Shown piece after piece: positions 40,717-49,955 of a stretch of DNA of 64,000 nt. Made by a program: the position numbers and the translations under genes. Source of the stretch: Terrabacter sp. Ter38 (GTDB lineage Bacteria > Actinomycetota > Actinomycetes > Actinomycetales > Dermatophilaceae); NCBI RefSeq assembly GCF_024519435.1, contig NZ_JALJRZ010000003.1, forward strand, positions 486,328 to 550,327, given 5' to 3'. The notes under the pieces are model-generated. The model saw nothing but the letters and a program-made list of their open reading frames with translations, ran no database searches and had not been told where the DNA came from. Positions within the stretch are counted from its first letter, which is position 1, and each line of letters opens with the position of its first letter.

Positions 40717-41472
40717 TCAGCGCTTGCGCAGACCGATCTTCGTACCCAGCCACACGAGCGGGTCGTAGTGGCGCCCGGCCACGCGCTCCTTCATCGGGAT
40801 GATCGCGTTGTCGGTGATCTTGATGTGCTCGGGGCAGACCTCGGTGCAGCACTTCGTGATGTTGCACATCCCGATGCCCTGTTCCTCGCGGGCGAAGTCC
40901 GCACGGTCGTCGCGCGCGTCGAGCGGGTGCATGTCGAGCTCGGCCGCGCGGATGAGGAACCGCGGGCCGGCGAACGCCTCCTTGTTCGTCTCGTGGTCAC
41001 GCACGACGTGGCAGGTGTCCTGGCACAGGAAGCACTCGATGCACTTGCGGAACTCCTGCGAGCGCTCGACGTCCACCTGCTGCATCCGGTACTCGCCCGG
41101 GGCCACGCCTTCCGGCGGGGCAAAGGCGGGGATCTGTCGCGCCTTGGCGTAGTTGAACGACACGTCGGTGACGAGGTCGCGGATCACCGGGAAGGCGCGC
41201 AGCGGCGTGACCGTGACCGTCTCGGTCTCGCTGAAGGTCGACATCCGGGTCATGCAGAGCAACCGCGGCATGCCGTTGACCTCGGCGCTGCACGAGCCGC
41301 ACTTGCCCGCCTTGCAGTTCCAGCGCACCGCGAGGTCGCCGGACTGGGTGGCCTGCAGGCGATGGATGATGTCGAGCACGACCTCGCCGTCGTTGACCTC
41401 GACGGTGTAGTCGACGAGGTCTCCGCCGTCCGCGTCGCCGCGCCAGACCCGGAACTTCGCGTCGTAGCTCAT
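40717..41472 (-). CDS. sdhB: Succinate dehydrogenase / fumarate reductase iron-sulfur subunit (second SDH)
   Basis: A 251-residue protein. The [2Fe-2S] ligands are in WNCKAGKCGSC plus LLC. The other clusters are in CIECFLCQDTC and CNITKCCTEVCPEH. Spacing differs from the first SDH, showing a separate lineage that resembles mycobacterial Sdh1. ATG 41472 overlaps the flavoprotein stop (ATGA). The start MSYDAKFRVWRG fits the ferredoxin-like N-terminal fold. It is the last gene of its operon. Confidence 0.9.
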   Translation of the reverse strand: MSYDAKFRVWRGDADGGDLVDYTVEVNDGEVVLDIIHRLQATQSGDLAVRWNCKAGKCGSCSAEVNGMPRLLCMTRMSTFSETETVTVTPLRAFPVIRDLVTDVSFNYAKARQIPAFAPPEGVAPGEYRMQQVDVERSQEFRKCIECFLCQDTCHVVRDHETNKEAFAGPRFLIRAAELDMHPLDARDDRADFAREEQGIGMCNITKCCTEVCPEHIKITDNAIIPMKERVAGRHYDPLVWLGTKIGLRKR

Positions 41473-43391
41473 GACCTGCTCCCGTCGGTGTGCGTCGCCG
41501 GGGCCGGCACCGCGGCCAGCTCCTCCGGCGTGAGGTACTTGGCGAGCTCGTCGGTGTCGAAGAGGGCCAACAGGTCGCCGCGCATGGCCGACATCGGCTG
41601 CTCGCGCACCTCGATGGCGTCGCCGTGCGCCGAGCAGATGAGGTTGCGGCCCCGCCAGTGAGGGTCCATCGTCGGGTAGTCGTCGCGGGTGTGCCCGCCG
41701 CGGCTCTCCTGACGCAGCAGCGCGGCTCGGGCGACGCACTCGCTGACGGCGAGCATGTTGCGCAGGTCGAGGGCGAGGTGCCAGCCGGGGTTGAACTGCC
41801 GGTGGCCCTCGACGGTCAGGTGCTGGGCCCGGACCTTCAGCTCGGCGAGTCGGTCCAGCGCTCGCTCGATCTCGTGGGCCGTGCGGATGATGCCGACGAG
41901 GTCGTTCATCGTCTGCTGCATCTCCTGGTGGAGGGTGTACGGGTTCTCACCGCCCTCCTCCTCGAACGGCGCGAGCGCAGCGGCCGCGGCGGCGTCGATG
42001 ACCGCCTGGTCGACGTCCGGCCGACGGTCGCCGAGGCCCTGGACGTATGCCGCGGCGCCCTTGCCGGCGCGGGCGCCGAAGACGAGCAGGTCCGAGAGGG
42101 AGTTGCCGCCGAGGCGGTTGGACCCATGCATCCCTCCCGACACCTCCCCGGCGGCGAAGAGGCCGGGGACTCCTGCAGCGGCGGCGGTGTCCGGGTCGAC
42201 CTCGACACCGCCCATGACGTAGTGACAGGTGGGGCCGACCTCCATCGGCTCCTTCGTGATGTCGACGTCGGCCAGTTCCTTGAACTGGTGGTGCATCGAC
42301 GGCAGCTTCTTGAGGATCTCCTCCGGGGTGCGGCGCGACGAGATGTCGAGGAAGACGCCGCCGTGGGGGGATCCGCGTCCTGCCTTGACCTCGGAGTTGA
42401 TGGCGCGCGCCACCTCGTCGCGGGGGAGCAGCTCGGGCGGACGCTTGTTGCGGTCCGGATCGGTGTACCAGCGGTCGCCCTCTTCCTCCGTCTGGGCATA
42501 CTGACCCCGGAAGACGTCGGGCACGTAGTCGAACATGAAGCGCTTGCCCTCGGAGTTCTTCAGCACGCCGCCGTCGCCACGCACCGACTCCGTGACGAGG
42601 ATGCCCTTGACCGAGGGCGGCCAGACCATGCCTGTCGGGTGGAACTGGACGAACTCCATGTTGACGAGGTTCGACCCGGCGCGCAGGGCCAGGGCGTGGC
42701 CGTCGCCGGTGTACTCCCACGAGTTCGAGGTGACCTTGAACGACTTGCCGATGCCGCCGGTCGCGAGCACGACGGCCGGCGCGTTGAAGCGCACGAAGCG
42801 GCCCGACTCGCGCCAGTAGCCGAACGCGCCGGCGACGGCCCCGCTCGGATCCTGGAGCAGGTCCGTGATCGTCACCTCGGCGAAGACCCTGAGCCGGCTC
42901 TCGGGGTCGCCGGACTCACGCTCGTCGTCCTGTTGGAGGGAGACGATCTTCTGCTGCATCGTGCGGATCAGCTCGAGCCCGGTGCGGTCGCCGACGTGGG
43001 CGAGGCGTGGGTACTCGTGACCACCGAAGTTGCGCTGGCTGATGCGTCCGTCGGGCGTGCGGTCGAAGAGGGCGCCGTACGTCTCGAGCTCCCACACGCG
43101 GTCGGGGGCCTCCTTGGCGTGCAGCTCGGCCATCCGCCACGAGTTGAGGAACTTGCCGCCGCGCATCGTGTCGCGGAAGTGCACCTGCCAGCTGTCGTTG
43201 CTGTTGACGTTGCCCATGCTCGCGGCGATGCCGCCCTCGGCCATGACCGTGTGCGCCTTGCCGAAGAGGGACTTGCAGATGATGGCCGTGCGCAGTCCGC
43301 TCTCGCGTGCGGCGATCGCGGCGCGCAGCCCCGCCCCGCCCGCTCCGATGATGAGGACGTCGTAGTCGTAGGTCTCCAGCTCGGCTGTCAT
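41469..43391 (-). CDS. sdhA: Succinate dehydrogenase / fumarate reductase flavoprotein subunit (second SDH)
   Basis: A 640-residue catalytic subunit. The FAD motif VLIIGAGGAGLRAAI lies near the N-terminus and the covalent FAD histidine is in GKAHTVMAEGG. The active-site segments are FHPTGMVWP, CHYVMGGVEVD and GEVSGGMHGSNRLGGNSL. It has no N-terminal extension, unlike the first SDH. The GKAHTVMAEGG and MRGGKFLN stretches match what I recall of mycobacterial Sdh1. ATG 43391 overlaps the upstream stop by one base. A longer upstream frame is ignored because the FAD strand should begin near residue 10. Confidence 0.92.
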   Translation of the reverse strand: MTAELETYDYDVLIIGAGGAGLRAAIAARESGLRTAIICKSLFGKAHTVMAEGGIAASMGNVNSNDSWQVHFRDTMRGGKFLNSWRMAELHAKEAPDRVWELETYGALFDRTPDGRISQRNFGGHEYPRLAHVGDRTGLELIRTMQQKIVSLQQDDERESGDPESRLRVFAEVTITDLLQDPSGAVAGAFGYWRESGRFVRFNAPAVVLATGGIGKSFKVTSNSWEYTGDGHALALRAGSNLVNMEFVQFHPTGMVWPPSVKGILVTESVRGDGGVLKNSEGKRFMFDYVPDVFRGQYAQTEEEGDRWYTDPDRNKRPPELLPRDEVARAINSEVKAGRGSPHGGVFLDISSRRTPEEILKKLPSMHHQFKELADVDITKEPMEVGPTCHYVMGGVEVDPDTAAAAGVPGLFAAGEVSGGMHGSNRLGGNSLSDLLVFGARAGKGAAAYVQGLGDRRPDVDQAVIDAAAAAALAPFEEEGGENPYTLHQEMQQTMNDLVGIIRTAHEIERALDRLAELKVRAQHLTVEGHRQFNPGWHLALDLRNMLAVSECVARAALLRQESRGGHTRDDYPTMDPHWRGRNLICSAHGDAIEVREQPMSAMRGDLLALFDTDELAKYLTPEELAAVPAPATHTDGSRS

Positions 43392-44236
43392 CAGTTGAAG
43401 AACCTCAGGTCGGTCAGGGCCCCGGACGCGACCAGGGCGATGTAGGCGTCGGTGATCATCAGCGTGCCCAGGGTGATCCAGGCGAGCTGCATGTGCCGGG
43501 TGTTGAGCCGCGACACGACGGTCCAGGCGCGGTAGCGCACCGGGTGCTTGGAGAAGTGCTTGAGGCGTCCGCCGATGAGGTGGCGGCACGAGTGGCACGA
43601 CGCGGTGTAGAGCCAGAGGAAGGCGGCGTTCACGAGCATGATCAGCGTGCCGAGGCCCATGCCGACGCCGCCGTCCTTGCCGTGGAAGGCGTCGAAGGCG
43701 TCCAGGGTGTTCATCGCGGAGACGACGACCGCGGCGTAGAAGAAGTAGCGGTGGATGTTCTGCAGGATCAGGGGAAAACGCGTCTCGCCGGTGTACCTCG
43801 CGTGCGGCTCGGCCACGGCGCAGGCCGGCGGCGAAAGCCAGAACGACCGGTAGTAGGCCTTGCGGTAGTAGTAGCAGGTGAGCCGGAAGCCGAGCAGGAG
43901 CGGCAGCAGGAAGAACGCATACGGCACGAGGGGCGGCAGCTCACCGAGCCAGGTGCCGAGGTGGCGCGCTTCGGGGACGCACGAGGCGGTCACGCAGGGG
44001 GAGTAGAAGGGGGTGAGGTAGTGGTACGCCTCGACGAAGTAGTACCGCTGCATGGAGGTCCGCACCAGCGCGTAGAGCAGCCAGATGACGAGCAGGGTGA
44101 CGGTGATGACCGGCTGGACCCACCACCGGTCGCCCCGCAGGGTGCGCTCGGCGATCTGCGCCCGCCCGGGCGAGCCGACCCCGCCGGCGACCGATCCGCC
44201 CCCGCCGGAAGCCGGGTCGAGCCTCGTCTCACTCAT
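43391..44236 (-). CDS. Membrane anchor subunit of the second SDH
   Basis: A 281-residue protein with about five hydrophobic helices. His and Cys residues at helix ends are suited to heme or quinone binding (QRYYFVEAYHYL, QNIHRYFFY, ASCHSCRHL, NTRHMQLAW). CVTASCVPEARHLG forms a loop with two cysteines on one face. Its place ahead of the sdhA and sdhB genes and the lack of other candidates define its role. It differs from the b558 anchor of the first SDH. ATG 44236 has GGAGG 8 nt upstream. Confidence 0.82.
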   Translation of the reverse strand: MSETRLDPASGGGGSVAGGVGSPGRAQIAERTLRGDRWWVQPVITVTLLVIWLLYALVRTSMQRYYFVEAYHYLTPFYSPCVTASCVPEARHLGTWLGELPPLVPYAFFLLPLLLGFRLTCYYYRKAYYRSFWLSPPACAVAEPHARYTGETRFPLILQNIHRYFFYAAVVVSAMNTLDAFDAFHGKDGGVGMGLGTLIMLVNAAFLWLYTASCHSCRHLIGGRLKHFSKHPVRYRAWTVVSRLNTRHMQLAWITLGTLMITDAYIALVASGALTDLRFFN

Positions 44237-44343
44237 CGTGCGAACCTCCACCGTCGTTGGTCGGGCGCCGCGGCTCACTCTAGTGTCCCCGTGCGTCGCG
44301 TCGGGGTGATCACGACCCGCCCCGCGCGTGGTGCACGCGGACC

Positions 44344-44349
44344 TAGGGT
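44344..44349 (+). promoter_or_regulatory. -10 box for leaderless SDR transcript
   Basis: TAGGGT, 6 nt before ATG 44356. The position rules out the GTG at 44350 as the start. Confidence 0.45.
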
Positions 44350-44355
44350 GTGGTC

Positions 44356-45324
44356 ATGGTGCTTCATGAAGCGGCCGCGGCCCTCGACTGGGTGATGGAC
44401 AAGTCCCTGGTCCTCGGCTACACGAAGATCGGTCCGGCCGTGCGCCGGAACTGGTGGCCGCACGACCCCGTGCCGGGCGCCCTCATCGGACGACACGTCC
44501 TCGTCACCGGCGCGAGTGGCGGCCTTGGTCTGGCGACCGCCCGGGGGCTCAGTCGACTCGGCGCCGCCGTGCACCTCACCGGCCGGAGCGCCTCGCGCCT
44601 CGACGACGCCCGTTCCCTGCTGCTCGAGGAGCAGCCGCTCGCCGACGTCACGACCCACGTCGCGGACGTGAGCGACCTCGCCGCGACGGCGGAGTTCGCC
44701 CGGCAGTTCTCGGCCGAGGTGCCCAGCCTGCACGCCGTCGTGCACAACGCCGGCGTCATGCCGCCGAAGCGCACGACGACACCGGAGGGTCATGAGCTGT
44801 CCCTCGCCACCCACGTGCTCGGCCCGCACGTGCTGACCTACGGCCTGCGCGGGTCACTCGCCGGCGGGCGGGTCGTCCTCGTGACGTCCGGCGGTGCCTA
44901 CGGCCAGCGCCTCGCCGCCGACGACCCCGAGTACACCCTTGGCGACTACTCTCCGGTCACGGCCTATGCCCGGACCAAGCGGATGCAGCTCGTCCTCACG
45001 GAGCTGTGGGCCCGCGACCTGGAGGTCGACGGCATCCGCATCCACTCGATGCACCCCGGCTGGGCCGACACCCCGGGTGTCACGGACTCCCTGCCTCGCT
45101 TCGCCGCCGTCACGGGCCCGTTGCTGCGCGATGCCGACTCGGGCGCCGACACCGCCGTGTGGCTCATCGCCACCGACGACACCATCGGCACGGGCGGCTT
45201 CTGGCACGACCGGCGACGCCGCCCGACGCACTACGCGCCGATCGGGGTCGAGACGCCCGAGCAGGTGGGGCGGTTCTGGGACTTCGTCCTGGACGCGACC
45301 CAGCAGCCCGCGCCGGGCGCCTGA
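44356..45324 (+). CDS. Short-chain dehydrogenase/reductase
   Basis: A 322-residue SDR. It has a hydrophobic, Trp-rich N-terminal segment of about 45 residues and then the classical NAD(P) motif VTGASGGLG. HNAGVM follows, then a Ser (LVTSGGAY) and the catalytic YARTK (Y-x3-K). The N-terminal extension and HPGWADTPGV resemble DHRS12-like or retinol-dehydrogenase-like SDRs acting on lipophilic substrates. The substrate is unknown. It is divergent from the second SDH operon and probably monocistronic. Confidence 0.82.
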   Translation: MVLHEAAAALDWVMDKSLVLGYTKIGPAVRRNWWPHDPVPGALIGRHVLVTGASGGLGLATARGLSRLGAAVHLTGRSASRLDDARSLLLEEQPLADVTTHVADVSDLAATAEFARQFSAEVPSLHAVVHNAGVMPPKRTTTPEGHELSLATHVLGPHVLTYGLRGSLAGGRVVLVTSGGAYGQRLAADDPEYTLGDYSPVTAYARTKRMQLVLTELWARDLEVDGIRIHSMHPGWADTPGVTDSLPRFAAVTGPLLRDADSGADTAVWLIATDDTIGTGGFWHDRRRRPTHYAPIGVETPEQVGRFWDFVLDATQQPAPGA

Positions 45325-45376
45325 GCGCGCGGACGGCATACGCCCCGGTGGGGGCTCGGGGACGGAGGCAACAGGT

Positions 45377-45395
45377 CCAGCGCCCGATCCGCTGG
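45377..45395. terminator. Hairpin between SDR gene and manC
   Basis: CCAGCG/CGCTGG with a 7-nt loop in a 102-bp convergent gap that also carries one GGCATAC word. Confidence 0.45.
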
Positions 45396-45426
45396 AAACG
45401 AGGTGACCGTCCCGGCTCAGCCGCTC

Positions 45427-46515
45427 TCAGAGGAGCTCGGTGCGGCCTTGGGCGGCCAGGATCTCGACGACCTTCTTGACGTCCTGGGCGCGGTCCGGTC
45501 GCGTGATGAGCAGGGCGTCCTGCGTGTCGATGACGACGATGTCGTCGACGCCGATGAGCGCCACGAGCCGTCCCCCCGCCGACACCGTGGCGGTCGAGTC
45601 GATGCTGATGATGTCGTCGGCCGGGCCGATGGCGGTGATGCCCGGCAGCTCGCTCGACTCGGTGACGAGCTTGGTGAGCGAGTTGAAGTCGCCCACGTCG
45701 TCCCAGCCGAGGGCTGCGGGCACGACGGCGACGCGGCCGGCGGCAGCAGCCGGCTCGGCGACGGCGTGGTCGATGGCGATCTTCTGGAGCGACGGCCACA
45801 GGTCCCGCATGCGGCGGGGGTCGGAGGCGATGGTGCGCAGGTGGCCGACCATCTCGGCGTGGTTCTCGGCGAGCAGCTCGAGCAGAGTGGTCGCGCCGAC
45901 GACGAACATGCCTGCGTTCCAGCGGTACTCGCCGCTCTCGAGGTAGCGGGTCGCCGTCTCCAGATCGGGCTTCTCGACGAAGTCGTCGACGCGGTGGGCG
46001 CTCGGCGCACCGACGACGTCAAGTGGTGCGCCGAGCCGGATGTAGCCGAAGCCGGTGGCCGGCTCGGTCGGCTCGATGCCGATGGTCACGAGCTCGCCGC
46101 GCCGGGCGAGGACGACGGCCTCGGCGACGGCCCGGCGGAAGTTGTCGGGCTCGGTGATGACGTGGTCGGCGGCGAACGAGCCGAGCACCGCCTCGGGGTC
46201 GCGTCGCTCGAGGACGGCGGCGGCGAGCCCGATGGCGGGCATCGAGTCGCGGGGCGACGGCTCGCCGATGACGGCGTCGTAGCCGAGCATCGGCAGCTGG
46301 CGACGCACCGCCTCCTCGTGGGCGACCCCGGTGACGACGAGGATCCGGTCGTCGACGAGCGGCTCGAGGCGGTCCCACGTGGCACGCAGCAGCGACTGCC
46401 CGGACCCGGTCAGGTCGTGCAGGAACTTCGGCGAGCTGCGGCGCGAGATGGGCCACAGCCGGGTGCCCGAGCCGCCGGCGGGGATCACGGCCCAGAAGCC
46501 GGGGATGCCTGTCAT
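45427..46515 (-). CDS. manC: Mannose-1-phosphate guanylyltransferase
   Basis: Makes GDP-mannose for glycans and lipoglycans. The 362-residue protein opens FWAVIPAGGSGTRLWPISR and SSPKFL, the nucleotidyltransferase signature with the PK lysine, and later has FVEKPD. A C-terminal beta-helix-like region follows. It is the short form without a fused phosphomannose isomerase. ATG 46515 is fixed by that signature and by TACGGT 7 nt upstream. An array of 10-bp repeats lies about 55-95 bp beyond the -10 box. Confidence 0.9.
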   Translation of the reverse strand: MTGIPGFWAVIPAGGSGTRLWPISRRSSPKFLHDLTGSGQSLLRATWDRLEPLVDDRILVVTGVAHEEAVRRQLPMLGYDAVIGEPSPRDSMPAIGLAAAVLERRDPEAVLGSFAADHVITEPDNFRRAVAEAVVLARRGELVTIGIEPTEPATGFGYIRLGAPLDVVGAPSAHRVDDFVEKPDLETATRYLESGEYRWNAGMFVVGATTLLELLAENHAEMVGHLRTIASDPRRMRDLWPSLQKIAIDHAVAEPAAAAGRVAVVPAALGWDDVGDFNSLTKLVTESSELPGITAIGPADDIISIDSTATVSAGGRLVALIGVDDIVVIDTQDALLITRPDRAQDVKKVVEILAAQGRTELL

Positions 46516-46522
46516 GGGGGAC

Positions 46523-46528
46523 ACCGTA
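46523..46528 (-). promoter_or_regulatory. -10 box for leaderless manC transcript
   Basis: TACGGT on the minus strand, 7 nt before ATG 46515. Confidence 0.45.
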
Positions 46529-46580
46529 TCGAGCCGTCCGTCGATGCCCGAACCCGTGCGAACCCGCCGGGGCCTCGTCG

Positions 46581-46620
46581 ACATCCGTCGACATCCGTCG
46601 ACATCCGTCGACATCCGTCG
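46581..46620. repeat. Four perfect 10-bp tandem repeats upstream of manC
   Basis: The unit ACATCCGTCG is repeated four times without change, with partial units at both ends (CTCGTCG before, ACGACGG after). The non-coding gap is bounded by the manC promoter and the 3' end of an ABC permease gene. A simple repeat of this kind can change copy number by slippage. Confidence 0.85.
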
Positions 46621-46656
46621 ACGACGGGTGGCAACCGGCGACCCCGGTGGGTCAGG

Positions 46657-48281
46657 TCAGCCGATGTCGCGACGACGCAGCGCCGCGAGCCCCGCGACGC
46701 CGAGAGCGGCGGCGACGAGGGTGAGCCCGACGAGGGGGGCGCCGTCGAACGCGCCGCCCGGCAGCGCCGGCAGGTGCGTGAACGGTGAGAGGTCGACGAG
46801 CCAGCCCGGCAGGTCGAGCAGGTCGCCGAACTCGCCGAGCAGGAGGAAGACGATGAGCGCCGCCCAGGCAAGGCCGGTGAAGCGGGGGAGGGCGCCGTAC
46901 AGCAGCATGGCGACGGACAGGACCACCCAGACGGCGGGCAGCGTCGAGAGGGCGGCTCCGACGAGGCGCACCACGGTCCCGCCGACATCACCCACGTCGG
47001 CCCCGTGGACGAGGCCGGCCACCACGACGCTGACGAGCATGACGACAGCGGAGGCCACGATGGCGATCCCGATGTGTCCGAGCGCCCACGCGGTGCGTCG
47101 CACCGGCGTCGCGAGGACGGACTCGAGGCGCGTCGTCGTCTCCTCGGTGTGCATCCTCGTGACGAGGGCGATGGCCAGGGCCGACGCACCGATGGCGGCG
47201 AAGTGCAGCTCGGTGGCGAAGTAGATGTCGGTGATCGAGCCGGCGTCGCCGCCCATCGCCCGCAACATGTCGGCGACCTGGGGCGAGTCGACGAACGTCT
47301 CGACGCTGCCCGCGATCGACCCGAGGACGAGGCCGAGCACGACGTACGCGACGACCCAGCCGACGAGCGTGCCACGCGCCAGGCGTCGGGTCAGCGCGCC
47401 GGCGGAGCGCACGGGGCTGCGGTCGTGCCCGGCTCGGCTCGGCAGCACCCCGGACCCGAGGTCCCGCCGGTCGAGCATCGCGAACGCTGCGGCGACGAGT
47501 GCGGCGTAGAGCGCGAGCCCGAGCACCGCGATCCAGTAGCGGTTCTCGCCGAAGGGCGACACCTTGACGCCCCAGCCGAGCGGCGACAGCCACGACAGGA
47601 CGCGGGCCGGGCTGTCGGCACCGGCGGTGTCGCCCACGGCCCGCACGAGGAAGGCGACGGCCAGCGCGCCGAGGGACCACGCCGCCGTGCCACGGGTGCT
47701 CGAGGTCAGCTGCGCGGCGACCGCGGTGACGCCGACCCAGGACAGTCCCATGACGAGCCAGGAGACGCCGAGGGCGACCGAGCCGGCGGCGTCGAGCCCG
47801 ACGGCGATCGACCAGACCACCGTGAGGACCACGGTGAGCAGCACGGCGGCGGTGCCGAGCAGCACGGCGGCCGTCAGCGCCGCCCGGCGCCCGACGACGC
47901 CGGCCCCGAGCAGCTCGAGGCGGCCGGCCTCCTCCTCCGTCCGCGTGTGGCGCCGGACGACGACGTAGGCGAGCAGGGCGAGGAAGACGCCGCCGAGCAG
48001 CACCGACTTGAGCGTCGCGATCGAGTCGATGCTGAGGCTCGAGATCGGGCCGTACATCGCGACGAGCGCCGGGTTGGCGAGCGTGGAGGCCATGCCCTGC
48101 TGCGCCGACTCGAGATCGGGGAAGAGCGCGAACGTCGCCTGCGCCGACAGGGCGACGAAGGCGGCGAGGCCGAACGCACTGACCGGCACGAGCACCCGGT
48201 CGCGCCGCGCAGCGAGCCGCAGCAGCGAGGTGGTCCCCGTCAGTCCGGCGCTGGACTGACGTGCGGGGACGGCCAGGGCGG

Positions 48282-48285
<4 letters not shown>
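46657..48285 (-). CDS. ABC-2-type exporter permease (polyketide/multidrug family)
   Basis: A 542-residue protein with about 12 membrane helices in two six-helix halves, joined by a hydrophilic stretch around residues 280-300 ([16 protein letters not shown]). Each half carries a matching [15 protein letters not shown] / [15 protein letters not shown] segment, so the gene looks like an internal duplication. This form pairs with a separate ATPase, as in the mycobacterial Rv1217c-Rv1218c exporter. GTG 48285 overlaps the ATPase stop (GTGA). Substrate unknown. Confidence 0.83.
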
Positions 48286-49187
<902 letters not shown>

Positions 49188-49193
49188 GAATCG

Positions 49194-49199
49194 ACAATA
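49194..49199 (-). promoter_or_regulatory. -10 box for leaderless exporter ATPase transcript
   Basis: TATTGT on the minus strand, 6 nt before ATG 49187, in an AT-rich 83-bp divergent gap that is the likely site for the neighbouring regulator. Confidence 0.48.
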
Positions 49200-49270
49200 C
49201 ACAACTTTCACGGTTTACTGAATGCCATGAGAGTTGGGTCAGGGTCGGTCCACGCGACGGAGGAGGAGTG

Positions 49271-49789
49271 GTGACGTCAGTGCGACAGCGGTCTAACCGC
49301 GACGAGCGGGGGGTCTCGGCCTATGTCGAACGTCTCGGCGACACCCTCACCGACGCCGGCATGCCGCGCCTGGCCGCCCGCGTCTTCGCCCGGCTGCTCG
49401 CCGACGACGACGGCCGGATGACCGCCGCGGAGCTGACCGAGTCGCTCGACGTGAGCCCGGCCGCGGTGTCCGGGGCCGTGCGCTACCTGACCCAGACCTA
49501 CCTCATCGGCAAGGAGCGCGAGCGGGGGTCCCGCCGCGACGTCTACGTCGTGCAGGCCGACGCCTGGCACGGCGCGATGCTGTCACGCGACCGGATGCTG
49601 GCCCAGATCGAGTCGGGCCTGCGTGCGGGGGTACCCGCCGTCGGTGGGCTCGGCACCGAGGCCGGTCGGCGCCTGCAGCTCTCGGTGGCCTTCCTCGAGT
49701 TCCTCGGCGACCGGCTCGCCGAGCTCGAGGGGGAGTGGGCCGCCCGCAAGGCCGAGATCACCCGGACCTGGCCGACCGACACCCCCTGA
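49271..49789 (+). CDS. GbsR/MarR-type transcriptional regulator
   Basis: About 172 residues. The N-terminal half has a winged helix ([20 protein letters not shown], then the [20 protein letters not shown] wing). The C-terminal half is a long amphipathic dimerisation region ([20 protein letters not shown]). The layout and the [13 protein letters not shown] lead-in fit the GbsR branch of MarR. It is divergent from the exporter genes and probably represses them. GTG 49271 is preceded by a purine-rich GGAGGAGGAG; GTG 49268 is an alternative. Confidence 0.82.
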   Translation: MTSVRQRSNRDERGVSAYVERLGDTLTDAGMPRLAARVFARLLADDDGRMTAAELTESLDVSPAAVSGAVRYLTQTYLIGKERERGSRRDVYVVQADAWHGAMLSRDRMLAQIESGLRAGVPAVGGLGTEAGRRLQLSVAFLEFLGDRLAELEGEWAARKAEITRTWPTDTP

Positions 49790-49800
49790 CCCTCCCCAAC

Positions 49801-49848
49801 CGTCGAGAGGCCACGTTCCGCCTTCCCGCCCGCGTCGAGAGGCCACGT
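49801..49848. repeat. Intergenic direct repeat (16 bp x 2) with adjacent hairpin
   Basis: CGTCGAGAGGCCACGT occurs at 49801-49816 and 49833-49848. A CCCCA-AATC-TGGGG hairpin follows at 49853-49866, then a GGCATAC word. The gap lies between the regulator and the mutase gene. No coding signal is seen. Confidence 0.7.
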
Positions 49849-49942
49849 CCGGCCCCAAATCTGGGGACACGGCATACGTCCTCGGCGACGTGAGATCGGC
49901 AACGTTCCTCGGCGGGGGCGCGGTCGCCCGAGGCCACGCCGA

Positions 49943-49948
49943 TACGCT
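49943..49948 (+). promoter_or_regulatory. -10 box for leaderless mutase transcript
   Basis: TACGCT, 7 nt before ATG 49956. It settles the start inside a frame that is open for 330 nt further upstream. Confidence 0.48.
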
Positions 49949-49955
49949 CGGCAGC

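Noticed and set aside
46575..46627. Repeats upstream of manC as a CRISPR array
   Set aside because: The units are 10 bp and directly abutting, with no spacers and no cas genes in the window.
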